Of a stretch of 64,000 nucleotides of DNA, positions 35,301-43,076 are shown piece after piece. The stretch spans positions 372,001 to 436,000 of the forward strand of contig NZ_JAVDPW010000003.1 in NCBI RefSeq assembly GCF_031453975.1. The letters are read 5' to 3'. The notes below the pieces were generated by a model that was given only the letters and a program-made list of their open reading frames with translations, was not told where the DNA came from and did no database searches. This DNA comes from Inquilinus ginsengisoli_A (lineage in GTDB: Bacteria > Pseudomonadota > Alphaproteobacteria > DSM-16000 > Inquilinaceae). Both the position numbers and the translations under genes were made by a program. Numbering within the stretch: the stretch's first letter is position 1; the number at the start of each line of letters is the position of its first letter.

Positions 35301-35813
35301 ATGAGCCTCCCGCATCCCAGCACCATGGACCGCGACCTGTTCACCATCCGCTTCGGGGGTGTTTTCGAGCATTCGCCCTGGATCGCCGAGGCGGCCTGGG
35401 AGGCCGGGCTGGGTCACGGCCAGGACACCGCCGAGGGGCTGCACGCCGCGCTGTGCACCGTGTTCCGCGCCGCGGATCGCGACCGCCAGCTCGCGGTGCT
35501 GCGCGCCCACCCCGACCTGGCCGGCCGGCTGGCCGTGGCCGGCGAACTCACCGCCAGCTCCAGCGCCGAGCAGGCCGGCGCCGGGCTCGACCGCTGCACG
35601 CCGCAGGAATTCGCCCGGTTCCAGGATCTCAACACCCGCTATGTCGCGCGCTTCGGCTTCCCCTTCATCATGGCGGTGAAGGGCCGTGGCCGGGCCGAGA
35701 TCCTGGACGCCTTCGGCCGCCGCATCGACAACCCCACCGACACCGAATTCGCCACGGCCCTGGCCGAGGTGGAGAAAATCGCCCTGTTGCGTCTGAAGGA
35801 TCTGCTGCCGTGA
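35301..35813 (+). CDS. uraD: OHCU decarboxylase
   Basis: A 170-residue enzyme decarboxylating 2-oxo-4-hydroxy-4-carboxy-5-ureidoimidazoline to S-allantoin. Family motifs are FGGVFEHSPWIAEAAW, ALCTVFRAADRDRQLAVLRA, the catalytic-region AHPDLAGRLA, and FGFPFIMAVKGRGRAEIL. The start at 35301 is used; ATG 35325 (MDRDLFTIRFGG) is possible. Its stop overlaps the GTG start of the next gene (GTGA). It acts between HiuH and PuuE. Confidence 0.94.
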   Translation: MSLPHPSTMDRDLFTIRFGGVFEHSPWIAEAAWEAGLGHGQDTAEGLHAALCTVFRAADRDRQLAVLRAHPDLAGRLAVAGELTASSSAEQAGAGLDRCTPQEFARFQDLNTRYVARFGFPFIMAVKGRGRAEILDAFGRRIDNPTDTEFATALAEVEKIALLRLKDLLP

Positions 35814-37069
35814 GCCTCGGGACCAAAGCACCGATGCAGAACACCCTCGTCCACGGCCCCGCGCTGATGCAGCGGCTGGATGCCCTGGCCCGCTTCAGCG
35901 AGGACCCGGACCGGCTGACCCGCACCTTCCTGTCGCCGGCGCACCGCCAGGCGGCCGACCAGGTGCTGGCCTGGATGCACGAGGCCGGGATGGCGGCGCG
36001 GACCGACGCCGCCGGCAATGTCGTCGGCCGCTATGAGGGCGACCGGCCCGGCCTGCCGGCGCTGCTGCTCGGCTCCCACATCGACACGGTGCGTGATGCT
36101 GGCAAGTACGACGGCAATCTCGGCGTGCTCGCCGCCATCGCCGTGGTCGGCGAGCTGCACCGGCGCGGCGAGCGGCTGCCCTTCGCCGTTGAGGTGCTGG
36201 CCTTCGGCGACGAGGAGGGGGTGCGCTTCCCGGTCACCCTGACCGGCAGCAACACCGTCGCCGGCATCGTCGACCCGGCCGCGATGGATGCGGTGGACGA
36301 CAACGGCCTGCGCCTGGGCGACCTGCTGCGGGATTTCGGCGGCGATCCGGACGGGCTGCCGGCCGAGGCCCGGCGACCCGAGGGCGTGCTCGGCTATGTC
36401 GAACTGCATATCGAGCAGGGGCCGGTCCTGGAAGCCGAGGGCCTGCCGCTCGGCGTGGTCACCGCGATCAACGGTGCCGCCCGTTACAACGCCACGGTCC
36501 GCGGCATGGCCGGCCATGCCGGCACCGTGCCGATGGATCTGCGCCAGGACGCGCTGGCGGCAGCCGCCTCGATGATCCTGGCGGTCGAACGCTGCGCCCA
36601 GGGCCGGCGCGAGGTGGTGGCGACGGTCGGGCAGCTCGACGTCCAGCCCGGCGCGGTCAACGTCATCCCCGGCGCGGTGCGCTTCACCATCGACATCCGC
36701 GCGCCCGACGATGCCGACCGCCTGGCCGCGATGGAGGAGATGGTCGCGGCGCTCGAAGCCATCGCCCGCGGCCGCGGCGTCGAGCTGGTGCTCGACCGCT
36801 ACCACGATGCCGGCGCCGTCCGCTGCGACGAGGCGCTGATGGCGCGGCTGGAGACGGCGATCCGCCGCCATGGCCTGCCGGCGCGGCGCCTGCCCAGCGG
36901 CGCCGGCCACGACGCCATGGCCATGGCGTCGCTGACCCAGGTCGCCATGCTGTTCCTGCGCTGCCGCGGCGGCATCAGCCACAACCCGGCCGAATCCATC
37001 ACCGTCGAGGATGCGGACCTCGCCGTCCGCGTGCTGCTCGACCTCCTCCGCCAGTACGACCATGCCTGA
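35810..37069 (+). CDS. Allantoate amidohydrolase (Zn-dependent M20 hydrolase)
   Basis: A 419-residue M20-family hydrolase of the allantoate amidohydrolase/beta-ureidopropionase group. Metal-site segments are LLGSHIDTVRDAGKYDGNLG, VLAFGDEEGVRFPVTLTGSN and YVELHIEQGPVLE, with a C-terminal ligand in GGISHNPAESI. RYNATVRGMAGHAGTVPMDL is in the dimerisation lid. GTG at 35810 overlaps the uraD stop; ATG 35834 is the alternative. From context it should act on allantoate, giving ureidoglycine and ammonia. Hydantoinase-type carbamoylases look alike, but the operon favours AllC. Confidence 0.9.
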   Translation: MSLGTKAPMQNTLVHGPALMQRLDALARFSEDPDRLTRTFLSPAHRQAADQVLAWMHEAGMAARTDAAGNVVGRYEGDRPGLPALLLGSHIDTVRDAGKYDGNLGVLAAIAVVGELHRRGERLPFAVEVLAFGDEEGVRFPVTLTGSNTVAGIVDPAAMDAVDDNGLRLGDLLRDFGGDPDGLPAEARRPEGVLGYVELHIEQGPVLEAEGLPLGVVTAINGAARYNATVRGMAGHAGTVPMDLRQDALAAAASMILAVERCAQGRREVVATVGQLDVQPGAVNVIPGAVRFTIDIRAPDDADRLAAMEEMVAALEAIARGRGVELVLDRYHDAGAVRCDEALMARLETAIRRHGLPARRLPSGAGHDAMAMASLTQVAMLFLRCRGGISHNPAESITVEDADLAVRVLLDLLRQYDHA

Positions 37070-38321
37070 CACGAAAGCACCCGGGATGACCGACAGCATC
37101 GACACCGCCATCCACGATTACCTCAAGGGCGCGCGCGAGCAGCAGGCCCGGTTCCTGGCCGAGCTGGTCAAGGTGCCCTCCGACAACCCGCCGGGCGACT
37201 GCGACGCCCATGCCAAGCGGACGACGGAGCTGCTGCGCCAGCTCGGCTTCGAGGTCGAGGTGCATCCGGTGCCGGCGGAGCTGGTCAAGGCGCATGGCAT
37301 GATCAGCGCCAGCAACCTGATCGTCCGCCGCCGCTTCGGCGACGGGCCGGTGATCGCGCTGAACGCCCATGGCGACGTGGTGGCGCCGGGCGAGGGCTGG
37401 ACCCACGACCCCTATGGCGCGGAGGTGGTCGATGGCTGGATGTATGGCCGCGGCGCCGCCGTCTCGAAATCCGACATTGCCAGCTACGCCTTCGCCCTGA
37501 AGGCGCTGGAGGAGGCGGGGCAGCTGACCCGCGGCACGGTCGAGCTGCACATCACCTATGACGAGGAATCCGGCGGCGAGATCGGGCCGAAGCTGATCCT
37601 GGAACAGGGGCTGTCGAAGCCCGACTTCGCCATCGCCGCCGCCTTCAGCTATGCCGTGGTGACGGGCCACAATGGCTGCCTGCATCTCGAGGTCGAGGTG
37701 CGCGGCCGGTCGGCCCATGCGGCGCTGCCCTCCACCGGCATCGACGCGCTGGAGGCGGCGACGCCGATCCTGGTGCGGCTGTACGAGCACCGCAGGCTGT
37801 ATCCGACCACGGTGTCGAAGGTGACCGGCATCGGTTCGCCGCAGCTGACCATCGGGCTGATCGAGGGCGGCATCAACACCAATGTCGTGCCCGACCGGGT
37901 GGCCTTCCGGCTCGACCGCCGGCTGATCCCGGAGGAGAACGGTGCGACGGTGGAGGCGGAGCTGCGGGCCGAGATCGAGGACGCGGCCAAGGCCTTCCCC
38001 AAGGCGACGGTCTCGGTCCGCCGCATCCTCTTGGCCGAGCCGCTGTCGCCGCTGCCGGGCACCGACCGGCTGGCCCAGGCGATCCGCCGCCGCGCCGGGC
38101 CGGTGCTGGGCGAGGAGATCCCGGTGAAGGGCGTGCCGCTCTACACCGACGCCCGGCACTACGCCGCGGCCGGGGTGCCGATCGCGCTCTACGGCGCCGG
38201 CCCCCGCACCATCGAGGACGCCAACGCCCACCGCGCCGACGAGCGCCTGAAGCTGGAGGACCTCTACAAGGCAACCGAGGTGATCGCCCTGGCCGTCAGG
38301 GACCTGCTGGCGGAGGGTTGA
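37062..38321 (+). CDS. M20-family deacylase of unassigned substrate in the purine operon
   Basis: A 419-residue M20 metallopeptidase-type hydrolase, closer to the ArgE/DapE group than to the preceding gene. Metal-site segments are ALNAHGDVVAPGEGWTHDPY, LHITYDEESGGEIGPK and ALYGAGPRTIEDANAHRADE. The dimerisation lid has GRSAHAALPSTGIDALEAA. The start at 37062 overlaps the allantoate hydrolase stop by eight bases; ATG 37086 is the alternative. Placed last in puuE-uraD-allC, it might act on a ureido or N-carbamoyl intermediate, but no specificity residue supports that. Confidence 0.88.
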   Translation: MPDTKAPGMTDSIDTAIHDYLKGAREQQARFLAELVKVPSDNPPGDCDAHAKRTTELLRQLGFEVEVHPVPAELVKAHGMISASNLIVRRRFGDGPVIALNAHGDVVAPGEGWTHDPYGAEVVDGWMYGRGAAVSKSDIASYAFALKALEEAGQLTRGTVELHITYDEESGGEIGPKLILEQGLSKPDFAIAAAFSYAVVTGHNGCLHLEVEVRGRSAHAALPSTGIDALEAATPILVRLYEHRRLYPTTVSKVTGIGSPQLTIGLIEGGINTNVVPDRVAFRLDRRLIPEENGATVEAELRAEIEDAAKAFPKATVSVRRILLAEPLSPLPGTDRLAQAIRRRAGPVLGEEIPVKGVPLYTDARHYAAAGVPIALYGAGPRTIEDANAHRADERLKLEDLYKATEVIALAVRDLLAEG

Positions 38322-38327
38322 AACGAA

Positions 38328-38354
38328 AAGGGCCGGGCAATTTGCCCGGCCCTT
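38328..38354. terminator. Bidirectional intrinsic terminator
   Basis: AAGGGCCGGGCAA (38328-38340) pairs perfectly with TTGCCCGGCCCTT (38342-38354). It lies between the converging M20 gene and the terC-family gene, with A-rich sequence on the left side (AAACGAAAAG) serving as the T-tract for the minus strand. Confidence 0.85.
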
Positions 38355-38359
38355 GTGCC

Positions 38360-39004
38360 TTACATGACGCCCTGGAGATGCGGCCACACCTCGTGCGCGC
38401 CGCGCCAGATCATGTCGATGGCGACATAGAGGATGATCGCCAGGCCGACATAGGCGATCCAGCGGTGGCGGTTCAGCAGCCGGGCGATGAACGAGGCGGC
38501 GAAGCCCATCAGCGCGATCGACAGCGCCAGGCCGAAGATCAGGATGACCGGGTGCTCGCGTGCCGCGCCGGCCACCGCCAGCACGTTGTCCAGCGACATC
38601 GACACGTCGGCGATCACGATCTGCCAGGCGGCCTGGGCGAAGGTCTTGCGCGGCGCGCCGTTCCCATTCTCGTCCGCACCGGCCAGGGCCAGCTCGGCGT
38701 CGTGGTCTTCCTTGGCGGTGTGGCGCAGCTCGCGCCACATCTTCCAGCACACCCACAGCAGCAGCACGCCGCCGGCCAGCAGCAGGCCGACGATGGCCAG
38801 CAGCTGGGTCGTCGCCAGGGCGAAGACGATGCGCAGCACCGTGGCGGCGGCGATGCCGATCAGGATGGCCTTGCCCCGCTGCTCCTTGGGCAGGCCGGCG
38901 GCGGCGAGGCCGATGACGATGGCGTTGTCGCCCGCCAGAACCAGGTCGATCATGATGACCTGCAGCAGGGCCGTCAGCGCCTCGCCGGTCAGTAAATGCT
39001 CCAT
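38360..39004 (-). CDS. TerC-family integral membrane protein (YjbE type)
   Basis: A 214-residue inner-membrane protein with about seven helices. The diagnostic acidic motifs are IMIDLVLAGDNAIVIGLAA (residues 17-35) and QIVIADVSMSLDNVLAVAGA in the second half. Many TerC-family members export manganese or protect metalloproteins during export, so a metal role is likely but not proven. The charged cytoplasmic loop (RHTAKEDHDAELALAG) lies between the halves. The start is 39004. The upstream leader can fold around GGAGTGGCC/GGCCCCTCC, which may mean metal-sensing control. Confidence 0.88.
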   Translation of the reverse strand: MEHLLTGEALTALLQVIMIDLVLAGDNAIVIGLAAAGLPKEQRGKAILIGIAAATVLRIVFALATTQLLAIVGLLLAGGVLLLWVCWKMWRELRHTAKEDHDAELALAGADENGNGAPRKTFAQAAWQIVIADVSMSLDNVLAVAGAAREHPVILIFGLALSIALMGFAASFIARLLNRHRWIAYVGLAIILYVAIDMIWRGAHEVWPHLQGVM

Positions 39005-39028
39005 GCGAAACCATCCTCTTCGTCGTGC

Positions 39029-39129
39029 GGAGGGGCCTGCATGCCATCCCGAGCCCGGCGGCGCCCCCGGGGGGCGCCTCCAACCACGGTCCGGTGCTGA
39101 ACGTCAGGGATCAGCAGGCGGGCCACTCC
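39029..39129 (-). promoter_or_regulatory. Structured leader of the terC-family gene (possible riboswitch)
   Basis: On the minus strand GGAGTGGCC (39121-39129) can pair with GGCCCCTCC (39029-39037), closing a region of about 100 nt that ends 25 bases before the start. Inside is a GGCGCCCCCC/GGGGGGCGCC-type hairpin (39058-39078). Many TerC genes have a manganese yybP-ykoY riboswitch of this size. The size fits, but I cannot match the full consensus. Confidence 0.3.
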
Positions 39130-39285
39130 ATTGGGAGTCTCCAGTCCGACATCGCAGATCCCGGGGGATCTGCCAGAGGGGCCCGGCCTGGTGGCGCCCC
39201 ATATAGCGACGGGGCCTCGTCGGCTCAAGCGGCTGGGCCTACAATACGCATGGCCTCCTGCGCGGTGGCGAAAGGGTGTGGCGGA

Positions 39286-40146
39286 ATGGATACACATGAG
39301 CCGGTGATCCGGTCGGGGGCGCTGGTCCCCGAACGGGCCCGCCGCTGGTCCGGGTTCGAGGCGGGTCTGTTCGCCGCCGCGGCGCATGCGGTCGAGGCGC
39401 CGCCGTCGCCCGATCTGCGCCTCAGCCTCCATGTCGGGCCGCCGGTCCGCGCCCATTGCCGCGCCGAAGGCATCGTCCAGAGCCGGCTGCAGAGCCAGGG
39501 CGACATCGACCTGCTGCCGGCCGGCGCGTCGGGGGTGTGGGAGGATGAGGGGCCGGCCCGGTTCCTGCTGCTGCGCCTGACCCCGGCCCTGCTGGCGACC
39601 GCGGCCGAGGGGCTGGGCCTGGCCTCGGGGCGGCTGGAATTTGCGCCGCGGCTGCAGCTGCGCGACCCGCGGATCGAGCATGTCGGCTGGGCCCTGAAGG
39701 CCGAGCTGGAGGCCGGCGCCGAGTCCGATCCGCTCTATGCCGACAGCCTGGGGCTGGCGCTTGCCGCGCATCTGCTGCGCCGCTACGGGGCGCCGACCCG
39801 GGAGCCGGCCCTCGGCCAGGCGTTGTCGCGGCGGCAGCTCGGCCGGGTGCTGGAACTGATCGAGGCGCGGCTAGACCAGCGGCTGACGCTGGCCGAACTG
39901 GCGGCGGCGGCCGGGCTCAGCCCGTCGCATTTCAAGCCGCTGTTCAAGGCGTCGACCGGCCTCGCCCCGCACCAATACGTCATCCGTCGCCGGGTCGAGC
40001 GGGCGCGGGCACTGCTGCTGGACAGCCGCCTGCCGATGGCCCAGGTGGCGCTCGACGCCGGCTTCGCACATCAGAGCCACATGGCCCGGGCGATGCGTCG
40101 CCTCCTCGGCACCACGCCGGGCGCATTGCGGCGCGAGCGGCGCTGA
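39286..40146 (+). CDS. AraC-family transcriptional regulator
   Basis: A 286-residue regulator. The C-terminal AraC DNA-binding domain has two helix-turn-helix units: LTLAELAAAAGLSPSHFKPL and MAQVALDAGFAHQSHMARAM, ending GTTPGALRRERR. The N-terminal part (about residues 1-180) is a variable sensing domain with LSLHVGPPVRAHCRAEG. ATG 39286 is chosen; ATG 39250 would add 12 residues. It is divergent from the terC-family gene and alone on its strand, so a target cannot be named. Confidence 0.88.
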   Translation: MDTHEPVIRSGALVPERARRWSGFEAGLFAAAAHAVEAPPSPDLRLSLHVGPPVRAHCRAEGIVQSRLQSQGDIDLLPAGASGVWEDEGPARFLLLRLTPALLATAAEGLGLASGRLEFAPRLQLRDPRIEHVGWALKAELEAGAESDPLYADSLGLALAAHLLRRYGAPTREPALGQALSRRQLGRVLELIEARLDQRLTLAELAAAAGLSPSHFKPLFKASTGLAPHQYVIRRRVERARALLLDSRLPMAQVALDAGFAHQSHMARAMRRLLGTTPGALRRERR

Positions 40147-40212
40147 GCCGTCGCCAGCATCGCAAAGACGGCGCAGGATCGGCCACAGCCCGTCCCCATC
40201 GAGGTGCCCGAC

Positions 40213-41001
40213 ATGGCAGACGAAAACCGCTTGCCCCGCTTTGCCGTTCTCATCGATGCCGACAACACGTCGCCGCGCATCGCGGCCGGGCTGTTCGAGG
40301 AAGTCGCCAGGTTCGGCGAGGCGAGCGTCCGGCGGATCTACGGGGATTTCTCGAGCCCGCGCCTGAAGTCATGGGCGGATATCCTGCAGAAATACGCGAT
40401 CGACCCGTACCAGCAATTCGCCTACACGACCGGCAAGAACGCGTCCGACATCGCCCTGGTGATCGACGCGATGGACCTGTTGCACAGCGGCCGGTTCGAC
40501 GGTTTCTGTCTCGTCTCCTCGGACAGCGATTTCACGCGCCTGGCGTCGCGTCTCCGCGAGCAGGGCGCCGACGTCTACGGGTTCGGCGAGCAGAAGACGC
40601 CCGAGAGCTTCCGGCAGGCATGCCGCAGGTTCATCTACACCGAGAACCTGCTGCCCGAGGCCGAGGTTTCGACCCTCGACGAGGGCCCTTCCGCCAAGGC
40701 TCTCCAGCCCCCAGCCGCGGCCATTCCCATCCTGAACAAGGCCATCGCGCAGACAGAGACGGAGGATGGCTGGGCCGGATTGGGCGCGGTGGGGCAGCGC
40801 CTCGCGAACATCGCCTCCGACTTCGATCCGCGCACCTATGGCTACCGCAAGCTCAGCGATCTCGTGCGGAAGACCGGGGCGTTCGACATCGACCAGCCGG
40901 AGGGCAAGGCCCTGCGGATCAGGGTCAGGCCGACGCAACCCCCCAGGACCCGTGGCAGGGCGACTACAGCGGCGACGACGAAGCGACCGTCGTCGGCCTG
41001 A
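40213..41001 (+). CDS. NYN (PIN-like) domain protein with LOTUS/OST-HTH-like C-terminus
   Basis: A 262-residue protein. Residues 1 to about 150 form a LabA/DUF88-type NYN domain, a PIN-like RNase fold: FAVLIDADNTSPRIAAGLFE, DIALVIDAMDLLHSGRFDG and FCLVSSDSDFTRLASRLRE carry the conserved aspartates of the metal site. The C-terminal part (SDFDPRTYGYRKLSDLVRKT) looks like an OST-HTH/LOTUS domain, a putative RNA-binding module. Start 40213 (MADENR) or 40204. The tail (ARTT/ATT-rich) is low complexity. RNA processing or degradation is inferred from the two domains. Confidence 0.88.
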   Translation: MADENRLPRFAVLIDADNTSPRIAAGLFEEVARFGEASVRRIYGDFSSPRLKSWADILQKYAIDPYQQFAYTTGKNASDIALVIDAMDLLHSGRFDGFCLVSSDSDFTRLASRLREQGADVYGFGEQKTPESFRQACRRFIYTENLLPEAEVSTLDEGPSAKALQPPAAAIPILNKAIAQTETEDGWAGLGAVGQRLANIASDFDPRTYGYRKLSDLVRKTGAFDIDQPEGKALRIRVRPTQPPRTRGRATTAATTKRPSSA

Positions 41002-41131
41002 CCGCGGCAGGCGCGCCGCCGCCGTCCGTTCCGGCGCTGCGCCGTCCGTTCCGGCGCGACCCTTCGGTGCGAGTCGCGGCAAGGTCTTTCCCGATCTGAG
41101 CCCCGATCCGGGGCCGAGCGGGAGACGAAGC

Positions 41132-41998
41132 ATGTTCGCCATCATGGGCGCCACGGGGCGGATCGGCGGGGCCGCGGCCCTGGAACTGCGGCGGCGGGGC
41201 AGGGCGGTGCGGGCGATCATCCGCGATCCGGCCAAGGCCGTCGCCCTGGCCGAAGCGGGCTGCGAGATCACCGTGGCCGATATCGGTGACACGGCGGCGC
41301 TGACCGCTGCGCTGGGGGGCGTCGAGGGCGTGCTGGCGATCTGTCCGCTCAACCCCTCGCGCGGCGATGCGACGGCCGAGGCCCGGGTCTCGATCGGCAG
41401 CCTGGCCCAGGCGTTGGAGGCGGCGCGGCCGCCGCGGACCGTCGCCATCTCGGACTACGGCGCCCAGCACGCCACCGGCACCGGCGTCACCCTGATCTTC
41501 CATCATCTGGAGCAGCGGCTCGCCGCCATCCCCGGCATCGCCTTCCTGCGTTCGGCCGAACACATGCAGAACTGGGCGCGGTCGCTGCGCGCCGTGACGG
41601 CCACCGGCGTGCTGGCCAGCCTGCATCACCCGCTGGACAAGCGCTTCCCTACCGTCTCGGCCGCCGATGTCGGGGTGATCGCGGCGGACCTGCTGGACGC
41701 GGCCGGGCCGCCGCCACGCATCCTCCACGCCGAAGGACCGGAGCGCACCACCGCATATGAGGTCGCGGCGGCGCTGGCCGGGCCGCTCGGTCGGCCGGTC
41801 GAGGCGGTGGCCCTGCCGCGTGGGCAATGGGACCAGGTGATGGCGGCCGCCTACCTGAGCGAGGACTATGTCCGGCTGATCACCGAGCTGTACGACGCCC
41901 ACAATGCCGGCCGGATCGAGGTCGAGGGCGGCGACATCCGCCGCGGCACCACGCCCCTGGCCGAGGCCCTGGCGGCGCTGGTGCGCCCGGCCGCTTGA
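41132..41998 (+). CDS. NAD(P)-binding NmrA-like protein
   Basis: A 288-residue atypical short-chain dehydrogenase-fold protein of the NmrA/quinone oxidoreductase-like group. The N-terminal nucleotide motif is FAIMGATGRIGGAAALELRR, followed by a conserved arginine stretch typical of NADP binders. It carries SDYGAQHATGTGVTLIFHHL in place of the usual SDR Tyr-x3-Lys, so it may be a redox sensor or an isoflavone reductase-like enzyme. ATG 41132 follows GGGAGACGAAGC. It is 130 bases after the NYN gene; no clear partner. Confidence 0.82.
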   Translation: MFAIMGATGRIGGAAALELRRRGRAVRAIIRDPAKAVALAEAGCEITVADIGDTAALTAALGGVEGVLAICPLNPSRGDATAEARVSIGSLAQALEAARPPRTVAISDYGAQHATGTGVTLIFHHLEQRLAAIPGIAFLRSAEHMQNWARSLRAVTATGVLASLHHPLDKRFPTVSAADVGVIAADLLDAAGPPPRILHAEGPERTTAYEVAAALAGPLGRPVEAVALPRGQWDQVMAAAYLSEDYVRLITELYDAHNAGRIEVEGGDIRRGTTPLAEALAALVRPAA

Positions 41999-42031
41999 CA
42001 GTCCGCTGCCGGCGGCAGTAGCGTCCGCTCA

Positions 42032-42052
42032 TTCGAGCAATCGGTGCTCAAA
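42032..42052. promoter_or_regulatory. Operator-like palindrome upstream of the deoxyribose operon
   Basis: TTCGAGCA (42032-42039) and TGCTCAAA (42045-42052) form an inverted pair with one mismatch and a 5-base spacer, 20 bases before the regulator's GTG start. Its position and TGCTC/GAGCA arms suit autoregulation by the SorC/DeoR-type protein that follows. Confidence 0.55.
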
Positions 42053-42071
42053 TGTTGTCGGACACGCCGCC

Positions 42072-43076
42072 GTGACCCTTCAGGCCGATCTCGGGCATCG
42101 CGTCACCTCCGACGCCCAGCGCGAACAGTTCATGGTCCAGGCGGCCAAGCTCTATTACGACCTCGACCGGAACCAGAGCGAGATCGCGCAGGAACTCGGC
42201 CTGACCCGCTGGCAGGTCGGCCGCCTGCTGCAGGAGGCGCGCGAGACCGGCATCGTCCGGATCGAGATCGTGCCGCGGGCGCAGCGCCGGCCGGACCTGG
42301 AAAGCCGGCTGCAAGCGTGCTGGGGCCTGCGCGAGGCGATCGTGGTGCCCGGCCCGGCCTCGGGCGACAGCATCGCCGACGAAAGCCTCGCCATCGACGC
42401 CGTGGCCCAGGCGGCCGGCCAGTACCTCGCCGCGCTGACCCCCAGCCCGGCGCTGGTCGGGGTGTCCTGGGGCCGCACCATGACCGCCGTGGCCCGGCGC
42501 CTGCCGCCGCGCTGGAACGACGGTGTGCAGGTGGTGCTGATGAACGGCGCCACCAACATCCGCGGCACCGCCTTCCGCACCAACGCCGTGGCCGAAGGCT
42601 TCGCCGAGGCCGGCAACGGCTCGGCGACGCTGCTGCCGGTGCCGGCGATCGTCGGCAATCCGGCCACCCGCACGGTGCTGGAGCAGGACCCCGTCATCGC
42701 CGGCATCCTCGACATCGCCCGCAAGGCGCCGGTCGCCTGCTTCGGCATGGGGCCGATGACCACCCGCTCCGTGCTGGTCGATTCCGGCTATCTCGATGCC
42801 GGCGAGATCGCGGCGCTGCAGCACGCCGGCGCGGTCGGCGACGTGCTCGGCCGCTTCCTCGACGCCGAGGGCCGGATCGTGTCGCCCGAGCTCGACGCCC
42901 GCACGATCGGGCTGCGGCCCGAGGCGCTGCGCGACAAAGCCTATGCCATCGGCGTCGCCGCCGGCGCCCACAAGGCCGGGATCGCCCGCGCCTGCCTGGC
43001 GGCGCGCTACATCAATGTCCTGGTCACCGACGCGGCCACCGCCGCGCAGCTTCTAGGTGGAGACGCCCATGCCTGA
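42072..43076 (+). CDS. SorC/DeoR-type (B. subtilis DeoR-like) sugar-phosphate-responsive regulator
   Basis: A 334-residue regulator. The N-terminal helix-turn-helix is KLYYDLDRNQSEIAQELGLT (about residues 25-44), followed by RWQVGRLLQEARETGIVRI. The large C-terminal sugar-binding domain has LVGVSWGRTMTAVARRL and VACFGMGPMTTRSVL. The start is taken as GTG at 42072 (MTLQADLGHR), since no ATG is suitably placed before the helix-turn-helix. It overlaps deoC by eight bases, so regulator and enzymes are co-transcribed. Deoxyribose 5-phosphate is the likely effector by analogy with Bacillus DeoR. Confidence 0.88.
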   Translation: MTLQADLGHRVTSDAQREQFMVQAAKLYYDLDRNQSEIAQELGLTRWQVGRLLQEARETGIVRIEIVPRAQRRPDLESRLQACWGLREAIVVPGPASGDSIADESLAIDAVAQAAGQYLAALTPSPALVGVSWGRTMTAVARRLPPRWNDGVQVVLMNGATNIRGTAFRTNAVAEGFAEAGNGSATLLPVPAIVGNPATRTVLEQDPVIAGILDIARKAPVACFGMGPMTTRSVLVDSGYLDAGEIAALQHAGAVGDVLGRFLDAEGRIVSPELDARTIGLRPEALRDKAYAIGVAAGAHKAGIARACLAARYINVLVTDAATAAQLLGGDAHA

